Origin: Curtobacterium pusillum
Lineage (GTDB): Bacteria > Actinomycetota > Actinomycetes > Actinomycetales > Microbacteriaceae
Assembly: GCF_007680845.1 (NCBI RefSeq)
Contig: NZ_VEIY01000007.1
Coordinates: 124,001-188,000, forward strand
Direction of reading: 5' to 3'
Length of the DNA stretch: 64,000 bases
Positions within the stretch are counted from its first letter, which is position 1, and every line of letters begins with the position of its first letter. This document shows, piece after piece, positions 50,815 to 58,360 of this stretch. The notes under the pieces are model-generated. The model did not search any database. It was not told where the DNA came from and saw only the letters and a list, made by a program, of their open reading frames with translations. Made by a program: the position numbers and the translations under genes.

Positions 50815-52392
50815 ATGCCTGTGACCGGATCGCTCCCCTTGCTGTCGGTCGTCGTACCCGTTGGACGCGTGGACGAGCACTTCGACGTCGCGCTCGACGC
50901 GCTCCGATCACAGTGTCACGCGCACCTCGAGATCATCGTCGTGCTCGACGGTGTCGGATCGCTCGTGCAGATGGAGGTCGAACGGCTCGTGCGGCAGGAC
51001 GATCGTGTGCGGGTCGTCGTTGTGCAAGAGCGTTCCGGCGCTGGCAACGCTCGGAACGTCGGCCTCCGGCACGCGACAGGTGACTTCGTGGCTTTCGCAG
51101 ACGCCGATGACCTCGTTCCGCTGGAGGCCTACGAGCGGTTGCTCACCGCCCTCACCCAATCGGGCTCGGACCTCGTCAGCGGTAGGGCCGAGCAGTTCGC
51201 GCCGAACGGTGTCCGCTCGACTTACTGGACGGTCGACGACGACCTCTGGGAGACGGGCGGAACCGCACTACAGCTCGCGGACACTCCACAGCTCGCCTTC
51301 GACCACACCCCCTGGAACAAGGTGTTTCGTCGAGCGTGGCTCCGGGACGCCGGTGTCGAGTTCCCCGTCGGCACGACCTGCGAAGACGTTTCCTGGTGGG
51401 CCTCGATCGTCGTCAAGGCCGTCGTGGACGTCCTGCCGGAGGTGGTCTACAACCACCGCCGCCACGACGGATCCGTCACCTCCGGCATCCAGCGGGGCGA
51501 CGATCTCGAAGACTGGATCCTACAGACAACTGCGGCGATCGATACGTACGCGGCGCACGGCGCGGAGCTGGTGCTCGCAATTCTCGGACGACGGCTCGTC
51601 CGCCGTGAAGCCTGGACGAGGGTTCGTCGGATCGGCCTCCTCGGCCCGGATGGCAGGCGGTCCCTGGGAGCGTTCGTGCAATGGATCAGTACGTGGACGA
51701 ACACTGCCGAGTTCGACGGTCTGAGCACGTTCCCGCGAACGGCGTACGCGCTCGTTCGTCTGGCAGAGCTGGAGCTCGCCGCCGCCTTCATCGCGGTCTT
51801 CGCACCGCCGTCTGACGACGCCGTCGTGCGCTGGTCGGCCGTGGCGCCGGAGCTCGGTGCGGTCTTCGGTGAGACGGACCAACTTGCCTCCGACCTGTGG
51901 CGAGAGTGCTTGTTCCGTCCTTTGCTCGACGCCGCGCAGCGTGACGACGCGGCCCCGGTTCGGCCGCAGACAGTCGTTGACTTCTGGGACACCTTCGTCA
52001 CCGTGGGCCTCGACGAGCACGAGCGGCGCGTCCTCGCCGCACTCCGCGCGGGATCGCTCAACGACGTGGCGTTCCTCCGTCGCAACCGTCGCCTCCGTGC
52101 TACGGCGAGCCGTCGTGGGCGCACGATGACTGTGATGCTCTCCGGCCTGGACCGTCCATCGCTGGGACGCGTGGTGCAGGATCGTGCTGGGGTCACGACC
52201 GTCATCCATGACGGCGTCCTGTCCGACGGCACGCTGGTGCTCGCAGTTCGACTCCGCGGTTCGGACCGGCTCCGCCTGGAGTTCCCGATGAGTGGTGGCC
52301 GAAGTCACAGCGTCGACGTCGTCCCGGCGCAGACGGGCCGAACCGCAGCGGTGCGTCTCGCCCGAAGGCTCGCTGCTAGGGGGCTGCGTTGA
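50815..52392 (+). CDS. GT2 glycosyltransferase with C-terminal extension
   Basis: Sugar transferase of the GT-A fold. The 525-residue product has LLSVVVPVGRVDEHF, IIVVLDGVGS, GAGNARNVGLRHATGDFVAF and ADADDLVPLEAYE (DxD), FDHTPWNKVFRRAWL and EDVSWWASIV, a pattern shared with the GT2 part of TagF fusions. The C-terminal half is unrecognised and may bind the polymer. ATG at 50815 is directly preceded by GGAGAAG; GTG at 50821 has better spacing and is equally plausible. It overlaps the next gene by TTGA. Confidence 0.86.
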   Translation: MPVTGSLPLLSVVVPVGRVDEHFDVALDALRSQCHAHLEIIVVLDGVGSLVQMEVERLVRQDDRVRVVVVQERSGAGNARNVGLRHATGDFVAFADADDLVPLEAYERLLTALTQSGSDLVSGRAEQFAPNGVRSTYWTVDDDLWETGGTALQLADTPQLAFDHTPWNKVFRRAWLRDAGVEFPVGTTCEDVSWWASIVVKAVVDVLPEVVYNHRRHDGSVTSGIQRGDDLEDWILQTTAAIDTYAAHGAELVLAILGRRLVRREAWTRVRRIGLLGPDGRRSLGAFVQWISTWTNTAEFDGLSTFPRTAYALVRLAELELAAAFIAVFAPPSDDAVVRWSAVAPELGAVFGETDQLASDLWRECLFRPLLDAAQRDDAAPVRPQTVVDFWDTFVTVGLDEHERRVLAALRAGSLNDVAFLRRNRRLRATASRRGRTMTVMLSGLDRPSLGRVVQDRAGVTTVIHDGVLSDGTLVLAVRLRGSDRLRLEFPMSGGRSHSVDVVPAQTGRTAAVRLARRLAARGLR

Positions 52393-54098
52393 CGACTGTC
52401 CAGCTCTCGATCATCGTGCCTGTGCACGACGTCGGTCCCTGGATCAGGGAACAGCTCGACTGCATCCTCCGGCAGGACGTCGACCTCGAGGTGATCGTCA
52501 TCGACGACCACTCTGGCGACGACACGGTTGCGGTCGTCCAGGAGATGGCCGCACAGGACGGCCGCGTGCGACTACACCACGCCGCATCGGTTGGCGGTGG
52601 CGCAGCACGCAACGAGGGCCTCGACCTGGCTCGGGGTGAGTACGTCGCTTTCGCCGATGGGGACGACCTCGTTCCCGACGGTGCCTACCGGACCCTCATC
52701 CGGGCCCTTGAATCGACGGACGCGGAGATGGCGATCGGGCGGCACCTCAAGTTCAGCTCAGGGGCGACGTGGGAGCCGATGGCGACTTGGTACGACGTCA
52801 CGTCGGCTGCGGTGACCAACCTCGATGGGATGCCCGCGCTGCTCGCGAATCGTGCCTGCTGGAATCGTGTCTTCCGATCGGGCTTCTTACGGGCCAGCGG
52901 TGTGCGCTTTCCCGACGCCGCCAGGAGCAACGACGTCGTCCCGATGGTCTGTGCCTTGGTTGCCGCCGAACGTATCGCCGTGGTGCCGAGCATCGTCTAC
53001 CTGTACCGGCAACGTCCCGGAGCCTCGTCCATGACCGCTCGCGCGTCTGGAGTCGAGGGAACTTTGAGCTACATCGTCCAGGAGTCTGCCGCGGCCTTGC
53101 TCCTCGCCGGTTCGGAACCCGAAGTACGGCGCGCGCATGCGCGCGTCGTCCTTGACGCTGATGGGTACGTCCACCTCGCCCGCTTCCTCCGCGAGTGTCC
53201 GAGCGAACAGGACGTCGCGCGCGTTGTCGAGGCAGTCCGAGGGTTGTTGGCCGAGCTACCGTTGATTGATCGCGAGGCGGTGCGTGCCGAGCGGCGAGCC
53301 CTCTGGTACCTCGTGGCAGAGGGCGCAGCAGACCTCGCGGTGCAGTTCGCCGTTGCGACTCAGGAAGACCCGACCGCGGACGGCGTACGTCTCGCTTCGC
53401 TCCGTGCGTGGGCGGCCACGATCGCGTGGAGGGGCGGGCCGGCTGCGACGAGCGTGTTCGAGCTCGACCGCGACGCGCTGTTGGACGAAGGCCCGCTCGT
53501 GCTCCTTGCCAACCGCGCCGAACACACCGACAGCTGCACACTCGAGAAGGCGATTTCTGACCTCGCTCCTTTGATGACAGTGACCAGGACCCGATCCGAG
53601 GTCCTGCGGGCCGTCGCCCAAGCAGTGCAGAACGGCGATGCCCTCGGGGTGCGGATGGTATCGGCAGTCCGTCACCTCGCGCCCTTCGTCGTCGACGTTG
53701 CATCTCCAGACGCGGCGGGCTTGACCATGGAGGGACCGCTCCGGTCGGATCCTCTGGACGGGGTACGTCTCGAGATCGCCATGACGAGCGACGACGGCAC
53801 CGAGTTCGTCAGCGCGATCGAGCACGACGACGCCCGCTGGCGCTCCCGTGTGCACACGGAGGATCTCGCCCCGGGACGACACCGGGTTGCGCTCGTCGTC
53901 TCGTTCCGAGATCTCGAGCTGAGACTCCCGGTCGTGACCGCCCGGATGCCGCTGCCGCCGGTCGGTGACGGAGTCCAGCTGCAGCCGCTGGCCGATCGAG
54001 CAGACGGCTGGCGTGTCCTCGTCGACCGGCGGGCCGCGCCACATCTGCTTCGTCGCTTCGCTCGCGCTGCCCGGAGCCGACTTCGCGGACGCCGCTGA
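52389..54098 (+). CDS. GT2 glycosyltransferase with C-terminal extension
   Basis: Paralogue of the upstream gene. The 569-residue product has LSIIVPVHDVGPWIREQL, VIVIDDHSGDDT, GGGAARNEGLDLARGEYVAF, ADGDDLVPDGAYR (DxD) and CWNRVFRSGFLRASG. The C-terminal 300 residues contain beta-rich segments (GVRLEIAMTSDDGTEFV) similar in style to carbohydrate-binding or TagF-associated domains, but I cannot name a family. The TTG start overlaps the stop of the preceding gene, implying coupling. Confidence 0.87.
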   Translation: MTTVQLSIIVPVHDVGPWIREQLDCILRQDVDLEVIVIDDHSGDDTVAVVQEMAAQDGRVRLHHAASVGGGAARNEGLDLARGEYVAFADGDDLVPDGAYRTLIRALESTDAEMAIGRHLKFSSGATWEPMATWYDVTSAAVTNLDGMPALLANRACWNRVFRSGFLRASGVRFPDAARSNDVVPMVCALVAAERIAVVPSIVYLYRQRPGASSMTARASGVEGTLSYIVQESAAALLLAGSEPEVRRAHARVVLDADGYVHLARFLRECPSEQDVARVVEAVRGLLAELPLIDREAVRAERRALWYLVAEGAADLAVQFAVATQEDPTADGVRLASLRAWAATIAWRGGPAATSVFELDRDALLDEGPLVLLANRAEHTDSCTLEKAISDLAPLMTVTRTRSEVLRAVAQAVQNGDALGVRMVSAVRHLAPFVVDVASPDAAGLTMEGPLRSDPLDGVRLEIAMTSDDGTEFVSAIEHDDARWRSRVHTEDLAPGRHRVALVVSFRDLELRLPVVTARMPLPPVGDGVQLQPLADRADGWRVLVDRRAAPHLLRRFARAARSRLRGRR

Positions 54099-54205
54099 CC
54101 CGGTCAGGGCCGTTGCGTCAGTCGCGGCGTCGAAGCGCGTCCACACGTCCAACTCATCGCGTCGTCCGCCGGCCTGTGTTCACGGACGGATCGTTGAATG
54201 GCGCG

Positions 54206-55054
54206 TCAGGAATCGACGCTCGCGAGCGTGCTCTTGCTGTGCGCACCACGCATGACGTCGGTCAGCACCATGCGGTCCAGATCCGCCATGAAGTCCTGGA
54301 AGAACGGACGACCGAAGTGCCATGGCGAGATCCCGTACGGATGATTGCCATCGGAGTGGTACGACCGGTCGCGGTTGTCGATGACGCGGAGGTCATGCCG
54401 GGAAAGAATCGACCGGTACAACGAGTCATACCGATCGTTCTCCTGAAGCAGGCGGCGGTACAGGTCGTCGCGCTTCTGGTCCCCGCGGTACTTCACGAAG
54501 TTCAGGTCTCCAGTGCTCGTGCGGTAGTAAGAGCTGTAACGGAAGCAGTTCAGGACGAGGGTGGTGTTCGGCAGCGTCCGCTGCTTCCATTCAACGAAGT
54601 CGTCGACCGCGGTCTCGAGGAGTGGGACGTACGTGGCCGCGGCGTTCGCCATGTGCATGGTCGTGAACCCCTCGCCCCCCGCGAAGTAGTCGGTCTTCCG
54701 GAAGCTGTTGGGATTGTTCGTGATCGTCGCAGACCCGATCCGGGCGAGCCCGTACCGGACATCGGAGTAGATGTCGAAGAGCAAGAAGTCCGGCGCGAAC
54801 TCCTCGATCTCAGCACGGTCGGTCTTCGCGATGTCACGCGCCATGGTCCGCGCGCCGTGGTCGTTGACCTTTTCGCCGGGCACGATCGCCGATGCGATGT
54901 CGGAAGCGACCGGGTCGGAGAGGAAGCTCACGAGCCCGGTCTGCCAGGCGAGCGGGCCGAGCTCGTATAGGTCTTTGTAATGCGGATTGTTGCGTGTGAT
55001 GAACGCCTCTCGCGTGACGCACGAGCCGACGATCGCGACCTTGACCGGTGACAC
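54206..55054 (-). CDS. DUF6270 domain protein (SGNH-like)
   Basis: Family with an SGNH-type N-terminal motif found in polysaccharide clusters; function unknown. The 282-residue product starts VSPVKVAIVGSCVTREAF (GSCVTR replacing GDS), has NPNSFRKTDYFAGG, ELxxxDFLLFDIYSDVRYG-type sequence at residues about 90-105, and ends with YHSDGNHPYGISPWHF, where Asp-x-x-His could be the catalytic pair. No signal peptide, so it would be cytosolic. GTG at 55054 has GGAG 6 nt upstream. It converges with the preceding GT2 gene (107 nt between stops, no clear terminator). Confidence 0.82.
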   Translation of the reverse strand: MSPVKVAIVGSCVTREAFITRNNPHYKDLYELGPLAWQTGLVSFLSDPVASDIASAIVPGEKVNDHGARTMARDIAKTDRAEIEEFAPDFLLFDIYSDVRYGLARIGSATITNNPNSFRKTDYFAGGEGFTTMHMANAAATYVPLLETAVDDFVEWKQRTLPNTTLVLNCFRYSSYYRTSTGDLNFVKYRGDQKRDDLYRRLLQENDRYDSLYRSILSRHDLRVIDNRDRSYHSDGNHPYGISPWHFGRPFFQDFMADLDRMVLTDVMRGAHSKSTLASVDS

Positions 55055-55139
55055 CCTCTACTCCGTCCAGTCGAGCATGAGAGCACGACAAGGTTCGATT
55101 ATGCCTCAGGGGCACACGAGGGCCAGCGTCGCGCCGCGA

Positions 55140-56222
55140 TCATGCCACGAGGTTTCGCAGGAGATCGTCGTACCGGCGCGAGATCGAGAACGGAGAAAGC
55201 CGATCCGCGAAGTCCCGCGCGGTGCCCCGTGGTGGCAACGGCTGCGAGAGAATTTCCGCGAGCGATCCCGCGTCGCCTGGCCGGAACCACCGGATCCATC
55301 GTTCTGCACCGAAGTCGCCCCGTAGGTGAGGCTCGTCCGGCAGGACGGTGGGCACCCCGAAGGTCGCGGCGAGGTGGAGACTTCCGGAGTTCAAGATGCG
55401 TCGGTAGGGCAATACGGCGACGTCAGCGGCGTCGAACCAGCGTTTCACGTCGCCATCGTGGACGAAGTCGTGCTGGCGGATCGTTCGGAGGCCCTCGGGC
55501 AGGAGCGCGTCGACGACCCGGACGTCCTCGGAGGACGTCTTGCCGGCGAGCATCAACACGATCCGCCCAGGGGGCGTCGCCTTCCCGAGTGCATCGATGA
55601 GCATGTCAACGCCCTTGTACGGGCGCACCTGGCCGAAGAAGAGGACGGCCAAGTCGTCTTCCTCCAGCTCGAAGGAGGCGCGCGCTTCGTCACGCGAACC
55701 TGCTCCGTCGTACACCCCCCTGTAGCTCGGGTGCGGGATGTGCGCGATCGTCCGCTTCGACAGGTCGTAGAGCGGGGACACCACTTCATCGGTCTTGGAG
55801 TTGAGCACGTGCACGACGTCCGCCGTCCCCGCGAGGAACCGGCTCAGCTCGATCTCCAGGTCTTCGTGCCGCGCATCGTGGGCCAACGCGTTGTGCACGG
55901 TCCAAACCAGTCTTGCGCCCCGTCCCCGTGCGGCCTCGATCGCCTGCTTGAAGCGCACCAGCCGCGCTCGGGCTTCGGACGGGCTGCTTGCGCGCTGAAC
56001 CACCGGTGCGGTCCAGTGAACGTGGATCACGTCCCCGACCTGCAACTCAGCGAGATCGTGCTCGAGCCGTTCGAGCCTCGCGGACTCGAGCACTCTCCAT
56101 CCTGACGCTCGAGGAGCAAGCAGCATCAGGTTCAGGTAGGGATTGTCGCGGTACACGGGGAAGACGGCGAGGCGTCCGGGCTGCTGACCGTCTCGAGCAC
56201 TCTGGTGTTCTCCGTCTGCCAC
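55140..56222 (-). CDS. GT4-like glycosyltransferase
   Basis: GT-B glycosyltransferase. The 360-residue product has DVIHVHWTAPVV and LVWTVHNALAHDARHED in the acceptor domain, AVLFFGQVRPYKGVDMLIDAL in the donor domain and LPYRRILNSGSLHLAATFGVP in place of the usual E-x7-E loop. GTG at 56222 is preceded by TAGGAT at 6 nt. It is divergent from the SGNH gene. Specificity unknown. Confidence 0.87.
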   Translation of the reverse strand: MADGEHQSARDGQQPGRLAVFPVYRDNPYLNLMLLAPRASGWRVLESARLERLEHDLAELQVGDVIHVHWTAPVVQRASSPSEARARLVRFKQAIEAARGRGARLVWTVHNALAHDARHEDLEIELSRFLAGTADVVHVLNSKTDEVVSPLYDLSKRTIAHIPHPSYRGVYDGAGSRDEARASFELEEDDLAVLFFGQVRPYKGVDMLIDALGKATPPGRIVLMLAGKTSSEDVRVVDALLPEGLRTIRQHDFVHDGDVKRWFDAADVAVLPYRRILNSGSLHLAATFGVPTVLPDEPHLRGDFGAERWIRWFRPGDAGSLAEILSQPLPPRGTARDFADRLSPFSISRRYDDLLRNLVA

Positions 56223-56228
56223 GAAGCG

Positions 56229-56234
56229 ATCCTA
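56229..56234 (-). promoter_or_regulatory. -10 element (TAGGAT) of the GT4-like gene, probably leaderless
   Basis: Minus-strand TAGGAT ends 6 nt before the GTG at 56222; no ribosome binding site. Confidence 0.55.
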
Positions 56235-56292
56235 GGAGCATGTGAGCGTCGGCCAGTGAATGAGCACCTGTCAAATCGGGGAGGATGGGGGT

Positions 56293-56973
56293 ATGCGTGT
56301 CATGCGATGGGTACTGGTCGGGATCGTAGTCGTCACTGCCGTCACGCTCTCGATGGTGACCGTCGACCGCTCCACTCCGCTGGCAGCTGGCTCTGGACGG
56401 CCCGGACCACTGCGTATTGCGGTCGTCGGCGACTCCCTGAGCGCGGGCCGCTCGCGGTTCCTCGGCAACGGTCTCGACGACGGGACCTGGATCACCAGCG
56501 CCGTCGGCGACGGCATCGAGTTCGTCGGGGGCTGGGCTCGATCGGGTGCGACCCCTGACCAGATGGCGGAGTCTGTGCGACCCGTGTCGGACGTCGACGT
56601 CCTGGTGATCCTCGCCGGCACGAACGCGGTCCGCCTGCACCGGACGCTCGGTGTCGAAGCCGCTGCGTATCGATCCATCGTACGAACGGTTCATCCTCGG
56701 ACAGTGCTGATCGCCGCGATCCCTCCGTACCATTGGCAGCCTCATGCAGCAATGGAGTACAACCAGGACCTGCGTCGCCTCGCGGACCGTGAAGGGTGGT
56801 CGTGGGGAGATCCGTGGAAGTTCGCCCGCAACGGCGCGGGATGGGTCCAGGGCGTGAGCGACGACGGAACGCACCCCGCGGGTGCTCGGCAGTACCGCGA
56901 GCTCGGGTCCTCGATGCGAACTCTCATCGAGCACGCTCGGGACGATCACGCGATCCCGCTCGCCGCCGATTGA
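56293..56973 (+). CDS. Membrane-anchored SGNH/GDSL hydrolase family protein
   Basis: Probably acts outside the cell on an ester, for example glycan O-acyl groups. The 226-residue product has an N-terminal signal anchor (VMRWVLVGIVVVTAVTLSMV), then VVGDSLSAGRS (block I with nucleophilic Ser), LAGTNAVR (block III Asn) and GTHPAGARQY (block V, His with the Asp two or three residues before). ATG at 56293 has GGGGAGGA 7 nt upstream; an in-frame upstream ATG at 56260 has none. Confidence 0.86.
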   Translation: MRVMRWVLVGIVVVTAVTLSMVTVDRSTPLAAGSGRPGPLRIAVVGDSLSAGRSRFLGNGLDDGTWITSAVGDGIEFVGGWARSGATPDQMAESVRPVSDVDVLVILAGTNAVRLHRTLGVEAAAYRSIVRTVHPRTVLIAAIPPYHWQPHAAMEYNQDLRRLADREGWSWGDPWKFARNGAGWVQGVSDDGTHPAGARQYRELGSSMRTLIEHARDDHAIPLAAD

Positions 56974-57021
56974 CCGTTTGTGCCGGTTCGTGCGGTGTCA
57001 GGAGCCGGTCGGTGGCGTGGA

Positions 57022-57027
57022 TAGCAT
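57022..57027 (+). promoter_or_regulatory. -10 element (TAGCAT) of the second SGNH gene, probably leaderless
   Basis: TAGCAT lies 6 nt before ATG at 57034. Confidence 0.55.
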
Positions 57028-57033
57028 CGAGGC

Positions 57034-57639
57034 ATGTTCAGAGGCCGTTCCAAGATCGATCCCGACTCCTCGTTGACCTTCGCCGTGTCCGGAGACTCCG
57101 TAACGGCGCGGCCGGAATCGTGGCGCGACCAGCTCGGGGACCGACACCTTCGGTTGGTCGGGGGCTTTGCGGAGGACGACGCCACGTCAGAGCGTGCCTT
57201 CGGGCAAGTCCGCCGATCGCTGGCCGACGTCCTCGTCGTCATGATCGGCATGAACGACGTCCGTGAAGGCGTGCCGTTCGAGACGATGACGGACAACATC
57301 GAGAAGATCGTGCGCTTCGCGGAGTGCGGCACCGCGTTGCTGTGCTTGATCCCACCGAGCAACCTCGTCGCCGGACCGGTCAACGCACGGGCCAACGGTG
57401 TCGTGGCCAACCGTCACCTCTTCGACCTCGGCGCGCGCAGAGGGTGGATCGTCGCGGACCCGTTCGCGTTCGCGCGCGCGTCGAACAACTCGTGGGGAGG
57501 GGGCTCGAGTGCTGACGGCGTGCACCCGCTGCCACACGCCTCAGCCGAAGCCGCGGTTCGAATGCGCCTGTTCATCCGGCAGGCGGCCGCCACCGCCGCC
57601 CTCAACAAGGGCCGGGTCCCAGTGAACCTCACGCCCTGA
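57034..57639 (+). CDS. SGNH/GDSL hydrolase family protein, cytosolic form
   Basis: The 201-residue product has FAVSGDSVTARPESW (block I), MIGMNDVR (block III Asn) and SADGVHPLPHASA (block V DxxH), a complete SGNH catalytic set. It lacks a signal peptide or membrane segment, unlike the adjacent SGNH protein. The two genes are 60 nt apart on the same strand and share only the block motifs, so they look like distant relatives rather than a recent duplication. Substrate unknown. Confidence 0.83.
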   Translation: MFRGRSKIDPDSSLTFAVSGDSVTARPESWRDQLGDRHLRLVGGFAEDDATSERAFGQVRRSLADVLVVMIGMNDVREGVPFETMTDNIEKIVRFAECGTALLCLIPPSNLVAGPVNARANGVVANRHLFDLGARRGWIVADPFAFARASNNSWGGGSSADGVHPLPHASAEAAVRMRLFIRQAAATAALNKGRVPVNLTP

Positions 57640-57696
57640 CCAGGCACGGCGCAGGTTGTGCCGGGCGGGACCTCTGGTACGCCTGCTCGGGGCGTG

Positions 57697-57852
57697 TCAA
57701 TCGGCAGTAGCGACGAAGTACTCGGCCTCATGGAGTACCGAGCAGAACGCCAAGCCCGAGTGGCCGAGCGCGTTCCGTTTGCTGATCACCGTGCCGCACA
57801 CCGCGCACCGTGTCGTGAACGTCGACCGCATGGTCTCGGAGAGGAGGGACAT
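57697..57852 (-). CDS. Mini-protein with CxxC-x17-CxxxH zinc-finger-like motif (paralogue 1, 51 residues)
   Basis: Translation of the minus strand gives MSLLSETMRSTFTTR, then CAVCG, a basic stretch with ISKRNA, GLAFC and SVLHEAEYF. Cys16, Cys19, Cys37 and His41 form a CxxC-x17-C-x3-H pattern. It resembles TRASH/MYM-type treble-clef metal sites but with His as last ligand. The start is set by alignment with the paralogue at 58102-58260; no strong promoter or ribosome binding site was seen, and the frame continues upstream. Function unknown. Confidence 0.6.
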   Translation of the reverse strand: MSLLSETMRSTFTTRCAVCGTVISKRNALGHSGLAFCSVLHEAEYFVATAD

Positions 57853-58101
57853 ACCGACAGCGTGGACCGCAGAGGTTAACAACGATCCTCGGTTGTCTCC
57901 GATCATGGTGAACGTCGGCGAAGAATACGACTCGGACTCGACGAAGGCTCGCGTCAGAGCGCCCGCACGAGGGGAGTGCTCGTGTACCGGGACGAGCATC
58001 ACATCACCGCGACGCTCAGCAGGTCCCTCGCGCCGATGGTGGCCGACGCGATGCCCGCAAGTGCCGGGACGTTCCCGCGGTCGCGCGGCCTGGAGCACGG
58101 A

Positions 58102-58260
58102 TCAGACGGTCCCGAAGAAGTGCTCCACCTCGTGCAGCACACAGCAGAACGCTTCGCCGTCCACGAAGAAGGCATCTCGTCGCCGGATCGAGACTCCGCA
58201 CTCGGCGCACTGCACGGTGGTGACGTGCCCGATGTGGCCAAGGTGATCGACGAGTGACAT
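58102..58260 (-). CDS. Mini-protein with CxxC-x17-CxxxH zinc-finger-like motif (paralogue 2, 52 residues)
   Basis: The product starts MSLVDHLGHIGHVTTVQ, then CAECG, ISIRRR-like VSIRRRDA, GEAFC and CVLHEVEHFFGTV. Cys18, Cys21, Cys39 and His43 have exactly the spacing of the paralogue at 57697-57852, and about half of the 31 residues of the core are identical (including GxAFCxVLHExExF). TAGCTT lies 6 nt before the ATG, the leaderless signature used elsewhere in this window, so this is likely expressed. The 249 nt between the two mini-genes hold nothing I can identify. Confidence 0.68.
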   Translation of the reverse strand: MSLVDHLGHIGHVTTVQCAECGVSIRRRDAFFVDGEAFCCVLHEVEHFFGTV

Positions 58261-58266
58261 GCTGCG

Positions 58267-58272
58267 AAGCTA
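58267..58272 (-). promoter_or_regulatory. -10 element (TAGCTT) of the second mini-protein gene, probably leaderless
   Basis: Minus-strand TAGCTT, 6 nt before ATG at 58260. Confidence 0.5.
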
Positions 58273-58360
58273 CGCTCCCGCCCCTGGCGCGCGCCCCGGA
58301 TCCGCTGACAGTCCGGACAGGCGAAGCAGGGAGGCCGTCGAGTGGAGCGGTCGGTCCACC

